In this document: one piece after another, positions 1 to 64,000 of the stretch
How positions within the stretch are numbered: position 1 is the first letter of the stretch
Layout of the letters: each line of letters opens with the position of its first letter
Source of the DNA: Glandiceps talaboti
Lineage: Eukaryota > Hemichordata > Enteropneusta > Spengelidae
Reading direction: 5' to 3'
DNA: 64,000 nucleotides
Assembly (NCBI RefSeq): GCF_964340395.1
Contig: NC_135558.1
Coordinates: 18,640,771 to 18,704,770, forward strand
Translations under genes and position numbers: made by a program
The notes under the pieces: model-generated
Databases searched by the model: none
Told to the model about the DNA's origin: nothing
The model's input: the letters and a program-made list of their open reading frames with translations, nothing else

Positions 1-2258
1 AAATTGAACGTATTTGCTAAAGTTTTATACAGATTGGTTAATAAATTACACATCATTTAGTGAAATATGGTAGAGATCTTTCCGATTATGTTATACACAA
101 ATGCTATACCTAATTTATTATCCTAGAAAACATACTGTATAAACAATTTTCTGAACTTTGTTTCATTTTCGTCGTCCGGAGATTATGTTGATGAAATTCT
201 TGATATAAGCTGAAGCAGGACGATGGAAGGACCAGGCAAACATGTCACTGAGTTACCAGACTGTAAATATTCGTATAAATGTTAGGGAGTACGACTTTTT
301 AAGGAACGTTATTTAATGACTTAATCGCCCCTAATACATCCATGATCTTACCCAACATAAATAATTGACGGTCGTTTTTTTTGACGTGGCAGGCATCGTT
401 TCTGTAATATACACAATGATAGCGTGTTTTAACAAAGGCTATATGGCTATGCTTGTATCATTCCTGTAGAGTCGTCCCAGTCTTTATAAACAAACTCCAG
501 CCAATCGTCAGTAGGAAGGTGTAACCCCCCCCCCACACACACACACACAATAGTGTGTTAACGCCGATTGCAGTGCCATCCGCATCACGTGGTTGAGAAC
601 ACATTCGGCATAAGCGTTGCACGCAATACGACGAAAGTGACATACAAATTCTCCATATCACTGTCCAAATATTTGTTATTATAACTGTACTTGGGACAGA
701 AAAAGTCTATAACCATTTAAATGGTGCTTTGACGTTTTTAAAGTGTATTTTTTTATTGAGGACGTATAGACGACCACTGCAAAGGAATATGAATCAGAAT
801 ATGAATTAATGTGCATATAATTATAATAGCACGGGTCATGTAATGTTAAACCATGGATCTATAACAGGCCTTTTGACCGAAGCCAGAACCCAAGTACAAT
901 TTACACATGAAAAAGTTTGAGGCTGGGATGCCGTCGCGAGGAAAAAGTAAGATCACAGGCAATATACATGAATGTGCTAGGTACCGTTCAACCACAGAAT
1001 GGTAATTCACTAACAATGCCACGGTGTGGAGTTTATCGTTGCCCGCTACTGGAATTTCCATTTTAACGTATCGATGAATACATTGTACATACTACATGTA
1101 TGTGTGTCAACGCATGGATACATCCATGGTCAACGTGAAAGTGGTTTAGTTATACAACACTTAACATGCACACACATAGGCAACCTTTTGCCTATGTACA
1201 AATGGCGACGTCATGGTTCTATTTTGAAACAACCACACGATACAGTTCTGTCGTTGGACAATTTTCATGTAATTTGCACCTACCTGGCCCGTGGCTGGAC
1301 TTGCTAGTATGTAGTGAGCGGTCAATAGGAACACCGCGACGTGTAAAAGAGTGGGAGACATTCCACAACGACAGGTCGCCATTGTTTTGACCAGTGAACG
1401 AAATATTGTTAGCGTTGTTGCGCCACTAGCACTGATTTACAGAATGATGAATCGTGTGTCACGGTACTGATTTACCACACTGGGCCATTTTAATCCTCTT
1501 GCAAAACTAAATAAAAAAAGCGTCAGCTGTAGAAAAACATGGTGGTTTGTGTCCAACTACTATAGCCTTCACAGGGGTGAGAATGAAGTCAGCTGAGCAG
1601 TTTGAATATTCAATAGGTCACCCAGCAGTGTACATACGTAACATGTGTCACCATACATCAATATATCTATCTATTGTACATGCGATAATACAATGCCATG
1701 TGTACACGGGATAAAGATGTTCAGTTCACTTCCAATACTCGAAGTAGACTGCACGGTAGTTTTTCCCTGCGGTATTGCAATCGCAGTGCTTCAGGGGCGT
1801 TACGAGTTTATTTGGCATACCCAGTGTACTGCAGTAGAAAATTGTCCACTTTTTAATTTGTCTCTGCAAACTTTTATGAATCAAGTAGTTTATTACTCAT
1901 ATTAGTTTCCAGCACTCGTCGCTCACATGGTCTATGTCCAATGACTCATTCCGAACAATCTGCACTTTATTTTCATAATATGGGATTATGAAATTATAAT
2001 GTATTTATGACTTATTTGCTTGTCAGCTGATTCATAGGTGGTAATTTGTATGATGATTAAGAGAGTCAACAACAGTCCGATGATCGTTGTCATAACATTT
2101 GATCTTTCAACGCCCTTCTAGGTTCAATCTTGTCTGATGAAATATAAAAAGAAGATGAATATTCAATGAAATGTGCATTTTCTATTTTTAAATTAATTTT
2201 GACGGGCATCTCTTTTTTTAGTACTTTTGAAGGGCATTGGCAATAATGGACAAACGTT
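1..2258. other. intergenic stretch, nothing supported
   Basis: Reading frames here are short and show no domain, splice-linked continuation or codon pattern. The only visible landmark is a short C-run plus CA tract near 526-549. I see no RNA gene or mobile element. Confidence 0.5.
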
Positions 2259-2590
2259 ATGAGATCTAAACATGTACAGGTCAAGGATAGCGCTATAGAT
2301 CCAAGGGTCATCCCAACATGGAGTTTAGAAGATGAAAATCTTCATATCCTAGCCTTCCTTAACGAGTTACTCTCCTCTCGATTAATGGTGTCTTCAGTAC
2401 AAACTCTTGTCATATGTAGCGGGCGTGTATTCTCAGGCGTTGTATCCCAACTATGGAATGGACTGCCATTGGAATTACATACGATAAAACCCAACAGCTA
2501 ATTACCGTACGCCTTCAAAATTTAAAAGAACTTAAAGACATATCTGTTCTCCAGAGCATTCTAACTGTACAGCACATCTGAACTCTGCAT
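2259..2590 (+). mobile_element. CR1/L2-like LINE 3' remnant (end of ORF2)
   Basis: A plus-strand frame ends in a pattern typical of the C-terminus of CR1/L2-type LINE polyproteins: a SQLWNGLPLEL segment about residue 63 of the frame, then in the same frame KNLKTYLFSRAF at 2526-2561. Two stop codons (2499-2501 and 2523-2525) interrupt the frame, so it is dead. The reverse transcriptase core is missing, as expected for a 5'-truncated copy. It lies immediately upstream of a long TTGA tract, which fits a LINE with a simple-repeat 3' tail. Family placement rests on motif recognition, not on a search. Confidence 0.6.
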
Positions 2591-2632
2591 TATAGTGGAA
2601 ACTGGCACTTTATAAATTTACTGTTTGATAAG

Positions 2633-2912
<280 letters not shown>

Positions 2913-3486
2913 CGAATGGAGTTTCGTGTGACAAGTGATTTAAAACAAGTATTGATAAGCACATGAAGTAAAAAATAAAATATTAAATGATAAAGTAAAA
3001 TAAATAAATAAATAAATAAATGTTTTGTGTCCAATCACATGACTCCAGAAAATAGGGTAGGTAGGTCGCAATTGTATTTATTTGCAGACTATACAGTTTA
3101 AATTCAACTTACGGTCTTAAAAGACATGGAATGTGATTTTAACGAAAAATTGACCAAAGAAACTAAGAAAGTTTGCGCGGAAATAGAAGTAATTGTCACC
3201 ATTTTACCTTAAAACGTTTTTGAATGTTAAAAAAATGTTGAAATTTACATGGTAATAAAACAAAATATCGAGCAAGCACAAATCGAAATGAAAGGGATCT
3301 AAAGATAACAAAAACAGGCTTCGCGGAAAGTGTTTGAAGCCAGAGAAAAAAAATTACATTTGCATAATCCAGCTATTATATGCCATGGCAGTTGCAAGAA
3401 ATTTCATAATAATTTTCACAGAACGTATAGCATAGTAGAATTCATTTCACAGTTTGAAGTGTGTTCGTTTGAATAAACCGATATAA
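2913..3486. other. non-coding stretch with a short dispersed-repeat fragment
   Basis: No gene seen. Bases 3031-3075 (CATGACTCCAGAAAATAGGG then TAGGTAGGTCG) resemble, in the opposite orientation, bases near 6255-6285, and so belong to the dispersed repeat family noted at 5.3 and 6.3 kb. Confidence 0.35.
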
Positions 3487-3552
3487 TGAATTAGTAGTAT
3501 GCCAGATATGAATTTGTCGTCAACTTGTTCTGAAAGCGACGAACACCCTGAG
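3487..3552 (+). repeat. left copy of 66-bp LINE flanking duplication
   Basis: This 66-base segment recurs at 5234-5299 with a single difference (CTGAAAGCG versus CTGAGAGCG). The two copies bracket the minus-strand LINE exactly, so they are read as a target-site duplication. Confidence 0.85.
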
Positions 3553-3709
3553 TTTTTGTTCATCATAATCGTTAAAAGTATTGTAAACTTAGACCGACAT
3601 ATTTTATTATTATTATTTCTTTAATTCAGGCCACCAAGATGTCCCATAAAAATATAAAAAACATACAAACACAAAGAAAGAGACAGATAAAATAATATTA
3701 AACTAGCAA

Positions 3710-4324
3710 CTATCTTGCAGTATACATGACCATCCTATACTTTCTCCAAAGGTTTGAACGAAAGTATGCATCAGAGTCTATGCAGATTCGAATTAAAGTA
3801 TTGTGACTCTCAACAATTCGTGTGTTAAATGTATACAGCAACTTTCGGTGGAGCGATGAAAAATTCAAAATATCACTGGATACACAGATATTACTAATGC
3901 TGACTGCACCTCTTAGGTCACATACTAATCTCATTGTGTTATTATATGCCACTTTTAAAGTATGCATCATCCTAGTACTATAGTTACACCAAACATTTAA
4001 ACAATATACATTGTATAAAAAACTTCTAAAAAGTGTACATTTCACCTTCTTGGAGCAATGACTAAATTTACGAACAATAAAATTTGCCCTAGCATAAAAC
4101 GACTTGAGCTGCCTCCGCATATCTAATTCGTTATCCCCTGTCGAAGACATTATGTACCCGAGGTACTTTTTAGAAGTAACAAACTTCAATTGCTTTCCGT
4201 ACAAATAAACATTGGGGATCCGAACCGGTTTCCAAAATTTAGGGTAAATATACATACACTCAGTTTTAGTTGTGTGAAAAAGAATGTCATGCTGCTCGCC
4301 ATACATTTCACAAATATTAATCAA
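3710..4324 (-). pseudogene. LINE reverse transcriptase, thumb/C-terminal part (frameshifted)
   Basis: A 204-residue minus-strand frame continues the RT downstream of YADDL. It has the expected post-catalytic elements: a KTECMYIYP segment, then KFVTSKKYLGYIMSS (the G-x-x-Y/LG block of non-LTR RTs), then a helical thumb with SLHRKLLYTFNTRIV. It is out of frame with the catalytic part by one base. No nuclease or RNase H domain is visible before the stop at 3710. Confidence 0.8.
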
Positions 4325-4359
4325 TTTCCTTAAAGACTTGACTGAAGGACAAATCAGGA

Positions 4360-5233
4360 CTATAGGTCATCCGCATAAAACAGGTGGTTAGCTATTTTGC
4401 CAGCCATATGACACCCTACTCCTGCTAACTGGAGTTCTTTACTCAGTCCGTCGACATAAACAGCAAATAACTTTGGCGAAATGATGCTTCCTTGACGAAC
4501 CCCATTAATAACACTAAAGGGTTTCGATTCCGCTGAAGCCCAGCGAACGGAGAATAATTGGCTACGATACCAAAATAGCAATATTCTAACTATAAATAAA
4601 GGAATATTTCTATTGATCAGTTTTCTAAACATGGTCCAGTGGTTCACCCTATCAAATGCTTTCGTTGCATCCATAAAACAGGAAAATACTGGCGAATTAT
4701 GTCTCTTATAAAAGTCAATTATCTCTTTTAACACAAAGATACACATATCAGTGGAGTGGTTACTTTTGAACCCAAATTGAAAGTCACTTGTCTCAATACT
4801 CTGCCCAATGCGAGATAAAATACAAATTTCGAGCAACTTTGACGCCGCCGTAACTATAACAACAGGTCTGTAATTATCAACTAACGTAATATCTTTAGAT
4901 TTGTCTTTCACAATAGGTACAATTTTTGCGTGCATAAAGCTATCTGGAAGGTACCCGTGAACGAAAAAAGCAGTGAAGCACAAACTAAGTAAAACATAAA
5001 GGATTGGATTCGCATAGATAAAATGTTCTGCAGTTATACCATCTTTTCCCATTGCTTTACCCTTTTCTAACTTAAAAATCGCGTCTCTAATTTCTTTAGG
5101 AGTGACAATCATTTCATCAAGAAAATTGACTTCCAGTAGAGCAGACTGTACAAATTCCTTATTTTGAATACTTGTAACGGAATTAAGTAAAGACTCGTAG
5201 TGCGTTTTCCACATTTCGGCTATATTTGTATGT
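4360..5233 (-). pseudogene. LINE reverse transcriptase, N-terminal and catalytic part (broken)
   Basis: This minus-strand frame has the ordered RT blocks of a non-LTR reverse transcriptase: GKAMGKDGITAEHF, VDNYRPVVIVTAASKLLE, FGFKSNHST, CFMDATKAFDRVNHW, GVRQGSIISPKLF and the catalytic FYADDL at 4363-4380. A stop follows the YADDL motif directly. An ATG-initiated frame extends out to 5331, but its first 32-33 residues come from the flanking duplicated sequence, not from the element. The sequence continues in another frame at 4324, so a one-base shift near 4360 separates the two pieces. The lineage is probably CR1/Jockey/RTE-like; I cannot place it more precisely. Confidence 0.85.
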
Positions 5234-5299
5234 TGAATTAGTAGTATGCCAGATATGAATTTGTCGTCAACTTGTTCTGAGAGCGACGAACACCCTGAG
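5234..5299 (+). repeat. right copy of 66-bp LINE flanking duplication
   Basis: It matches 3487-3552 with one mismatch. Here the pre-insertion locus continues to the right (CAACAACCACCTGTA...), and the same continuation is seen in a related repeat copy at 6322-6365. This shows that the right copy joins the original downstream sequence. Confidence 0.85.
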
Positions 5300-5490
5300 C
5301 AACAACCACCTGTAGCAACAACATACGACATACCATGAATACAGTATCTATCTGATACGGCGATCTATGTGGTCACTCACATATTACGATGAGTTTTAAG
5401 TCAGTACGGATAACTTCTCTCGCCATTTAAAAAAAAAAATTACTGCCCCCAAAAATAGGGTTGGTCGGGTTATCGGAAAAACACATTGTT
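5267..5490 (+). repeat. dispersed repeat, copy 1
   Basis: It shares, in the same order, blocks CGAACACCCTGAGCAACAAC, ACAGTATCTATCTGAT, a CACTCACA region and a terminal TAGGGTTGGTCGGGTTATCG block with 6318-6535. It is the repeat into which the LINE inserted. The class is unknown and no coding capacity is seen. Confidence 0.65.
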
Positions 5491-5580
5491 TCTGTTTACT
5501 AGTAACTGTCTTTCAGTATTTTCTAGTGGGTATTAAACGAGTCGTTAGTATATAACCTTATAACTTTGCTGTAAGTACTT

Positions 5581-5699
5581 GCTTACGGCCATACTACGTA
5601 GAAAACACCGGTTCTCGTCCGATCACCGAAGTTAAGCTGCGTCGGGCGTGGTTAGTACTTGGATGGGAGACCGCCTGGGAATACCACGTGCCGTAGGCG
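5581..5699 (+). rRNA. 5S ribosomal RNA gene
   Basis: About 119 bases match the universal animal 5S pattern. Helix I pairs GCTTACGGC at 5581-5589 with GCCGTAGGC at 5690-5698 (one G-U). The loop region has ACCGGTTCTCGTCCGATCAC, the A-box region is GAAGTTAAGCTGCGT and the C-box GGATGGGAGACCGCCTGG. Unusual bases pair with each other: the ACGTAG strand of helix II with CTGCGT, and GCGTGGT with ACCACGT in helix IV/V. The gene therefore looks intact rather than a decayed copy. A T-rich stretch follows from 5700. Only one copy is in the window, so it is a dispersed or edge copy. A 5S-derived SINE head is an alternative, but I see no SINE body after it. Confidence 0.93.
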
Positions 5700-5700
5700 T

Positions 5701-6317
5701 TTCTATTTTATTATTTCTTTTTCATTTCTTTTCATTTCACTCGAGATATGTTTGTATGATTTTTTTTCTATAGTTCACATTATTAAAAAAACAACCAAAA
5801 TTCAAACAATTACAGAGTGAAATACCTAGAAATTCATTGGTTACTTTTTGTCGTAGGTGGCGCTCGTCACTAGAGGCGCAACCGCAAGCACTTCAAAACG
5901 GTTCACGACACGTCATTGTCGTAACGATCGTATGTGTCACAGAAGGTTCATTGAACCTGCAATACAAATCCCATTATTGTTTCTTTTCTACCATCATTTC
6001 CGAAACAACGTTCCTTCCTTACTGAATTCAACCCAGTTTTACCTGAAACCACGTGCACGGTTCAACTGTCCGACACATGAGAAATGACATTTTCAAAGTC
6101 TTACAAGTGACATGAAAGGTTTTTCCTGCTATACATGGTATACCATTATAATGATTATTACATCTATTATAGTTCTTTCTGACGACTCATTAAATTGTAA
6201 TATTTTGAATATGGCAAAAATAACATAACATAGCATAAAATTACGACGTACCTACGGTAACCTACCCTATTTTCTTAGTCATGTTATCGGAAACAAACGT
6301 TTTGTCTATTTTCGCCA
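5701..6317. other. non-coding stretch after the 5S gene
   Basis: T-rich sequence follows the 5S gene. The short open frames at 5837-6087 show no recognisable product. Bases 6240-6290 are an inverted relative of 3031-3075. Confidence 0.35.
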
Positions 6318-6535
6318 TAGACTTGTTCTGAGAGTGACGAACACCCTGAGCAACAACCACCTGTATCTGACAGTATCTGATGCAACGATATATATTCACT
6401 CACAGTCTTCGACCGAAAATTACAGTTTTCATGTCAATATGAATAACTTCTTTAAAAAATTTGAATGCAAAAAACTAAAAAAAAAATAGGATCGGCTTCA
6501 TAAACTAGGGTCGGTCGGGTTATCTGAAAAACAAC
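6318..6535 (+). repeat. dispersed repeat, copy 2
   Basis: A diverged copy of the 5267-5490 repeat, sharing CGAACACCCTGAGCAACAAC and ending in TAGGGTCGGTCGGGTTATC. It has no LINE insertion at the homologous position. Confidence 0.65.
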
Positions 6536-7034
6536 TGAAAAAAAAAGTATTTGGCCTTATTGATCAATTTATATCGCGAGTTTTGTTTTCGAAAAATACC
6601 CAACGATACACGGTCCGTACACTTTAATACTAGTAGATGCCTTAAAACGCGAAAGAACGTTTAGACTAAACGAATGATAATTACGATTCACCGTAGATGG
6701 CGTTATCTTCAATTAACTCCATCAGCGATAAGATCTAGACTCCGAGCATGGCCTCCTAGCCGTTACTAGTTAGCTAATCACAACCTGTAGTTATGAAATT
6801 AGGATTTATAGTAAGGTGTAATTGAGTGATGTACGATTCGTATACAAAATAAAATTCCGTAGAGACACAATGTCATCAGTGAACAGTGTACTACACATAA
6901 TAATTTGGCCCTTGTGGTGTGAGCTGAGAATGATATCTAGATTGTACTTAGCGCCCTCATCGGCCTATTTGATACAAAAGATAAACGTTCATGTATTGAA
7001 TAAGAACGAAAGGATCAAAGCACAACTTGCAATA

Positions 7035-7054
7035 CACACACACACACACACACG

Positions 7055-7102
<48 letters not shown>

Positions 7103-7266
7103 TGTGTGTATGTGTATATACATACTTAAATACATACATACATACGTACATACATACATACATACATACATACATACATACATACATACATACATACATA
7201 CAGACAGACAGACAGACAGACGGACGGACATACATACATACATACAGACAGACAGACGGACAGACA
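7035..7266 (+). repeat. compound microsatellite (CA, TA, TACA, CAGA)
   Basis: Adjacent tracts of CA (7035-7053), TA (7060-7098), TACA (about 7130-7200) and CAGA/CGGA (7201-7264). Open frames across it are low-complexity artefacts. Confidence 0.95.
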
Positions 7267-8369
7267 ATATCTGAATTGCAAAGCCTAATATAAGTATAAA
7301 CAAGACAGCAACGTACGTGAGCTTCATTATACCAATATTATCATATTATCAATGACACATTGCTAAGAAAATTAATCCAAATTAAGTGCGAACATTGACG
7401 TCGATAGAGGGCAGATGTCTATTTCGCCACAGGAGGACTTTGGCGTATTTTAGAACTACAGAAAACGGAGCTAAACAATTTTCCCCAACAGTCGCATTGT
7501 TCGACATCTGTAGGCAGCAGTGTATGAGTGCAAGTGGACAATTACGAACTTCCGACAGCAGTATTTGAAATATTATCTCCTGAGAGAATCCTCCTGTGTG
7601 GTGTGTCACCACAAAGCAACCTTTAGACGTACTTTGCTTTTCATCATTCATTTACAATATAATGCGCAGGCGTATACGCGTGTAACTATAAACTCTTTAT
7701 CAGATGAAATCAAAATGCGACCTACCAAGCTCAGTCGTAGGAGCTCTCATTCTCGTCAATAATGACTACCACGTGAAGGGAAAGGAATAGACTCCAAAGA
7801 TGTGATACTAGTACATAGGGAGAAAGCGTACGTTGTTAGATCATACCATTCTGAGAAAGTAGGGGTAGAGGCGTGACAGCTATCCTCGGCGGCAGAGTGG
7901 ATTTAGCAGATTTGAGATTTAAGATTCTGTGTAATCTCTTCTCGAAGTACGAGTTGTGATTTAATATAATATTTTGGATACTCAAACAGTGGATTTAGCT
8001 CCCGAAAGTATACAGGACGTTGTCGCTGCCAAACAATATACAAAATGTTCCCCTGGAGGCAATAGTTTGTATGGAATGCATAGGCCTTCATGGAGTGGTT
8101 ACAAACTGAAGCCACCGAGTCGAGTCTCTCATACCTGTGTATAGATTTCCTGTAGTATTGATTCTCTCCGACGCGGACGATCGACAAGTTCCTCTGAGTT
8201 CGTATTATATCATACAAAAAAAATACCAACACGATGGAAAATTGTGAACAACAGTCAACCGTGAAGAAATTCCCGCAGAAGAGTTATCTATGTTTTCTAC
8301 GAAGAAGCACAAACATACGTCTCTGATGATGTGACTATGACCTCACTATACTAAACAAGAAACAAAACC
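7267..8369. other. upstream region of the large gene, no element identified
   Basis: This region would contain the promoter and 5' UTR of the gene starting at 8370 if exon 1 is correct. I see no convincing TATA box or initiator and no protein-like frame. An in-frame TAA lies 18 bases before the proposed ATG. Confidence 0.3.

Positions 8370-64000
<55,631 letters not shown>

Larger units (their letters stand above)
3553..5233 (-). mobile_element. 5'-truncated non-LTR retrotransposon (LINE)
   Basis: The element lies on the minus strand, with its 3' end at the left and its 5' truncation at 5233. It encodes reverse-transcriptase motifs (below) and lacks an endonuclease domain because of the truncation. 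The left end shows A/T-rich tail-like sequence (minus-strand AATAATAATAAAAT near 3600-3620, and a short T-run at 3553). A 66-bp direct duplication flanks it, which supports one retroposition event. The reading frame is broken after the catalytic motif, so this copy is not autonomous. Confidence 0.85.

Overview
The window looks like a piece of a nuclear animal genome: low GC, spliceosomal introns with standard GT..AG borders, an animal-type 5S rRNA gene, decayed LINE retrotransposons and very many simple-sequence tracts (TA, GA, CAGA/TCTG, TACA, TTGA, AAAC). The 5S sequence and the secreted/receptor domain mix fit a marine invertebrate (a lophotrochozoan or an invertebrate deuterostome); the sequence alone does not let me choose. 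All exon borders below were placed by eye from splice signals, phase continuity and domain continuity.

Regions. 1-8.3 kb: intergenic, with a CR1/L2-like LINE 3' remnant ending in a TTGA tail (2.26-2.91 kb), a 5'-truncated, frameshifted minus-strand LINE flanked by a 66-bp duplication (3.49-5.30 kb), and a solitary well-folding 5S rRNA gene (5.58-5.70 kb). 8.37-64.0 kb: one large plus-strand gene, open at the right edge. I can follow about 20 exons in continuous phase, about 2,037 codons: a signal-peptide exon, a 1.7-kb exon with growth-factor-receptor/furin-like cysteine-rich repeats around an SRCR domain, a second SRCR domain over four exons, a short Cys-rich segment, five Ig domains each split by an intron, a region resembling the membrane-proximal FN3 region of receptor tyrosine phosphatases, and a long Ser/Thr/Asn-rich mucin-like exon running off the window. 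It reads as the ectodomain of a mosaic cell-surface receptor; membrane and cytoplasmic parts would lie beyond 64 kb.

The introns hold most of the unusual material. The strongest signal is a small repeat family that combines a hammerhead-ribozyme motif, a conserved GCTC..GAGC hairpin box and a (TA)n tail. One copy (22.9 kb) has every expected hammerhead core base and all three helices. Another locus (18.08-18.76 kb) is a near-perfect head-to-head palindrome of two hammerhead units, one arm interrupted by a TA-flanked insertion. A third locus (58.2 kb) is a head-to-head dimer truncated inside the ribozyme, and a separate inverted repeat (43.7-43.9 kb) carries a decayed hammerhead-like core. This layout suggests a non-autonomous Penelope-like or retrozyme-like element. 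Other notable items are two insertions with unusually long (66 and 79 bp) flanking duplications, a head-to-head MITE pair with a solo relative, several minisatellites, a triplicated 340-440 bp unit, and a 100-N assembly gap whose two edges repeat the same 11 bases.
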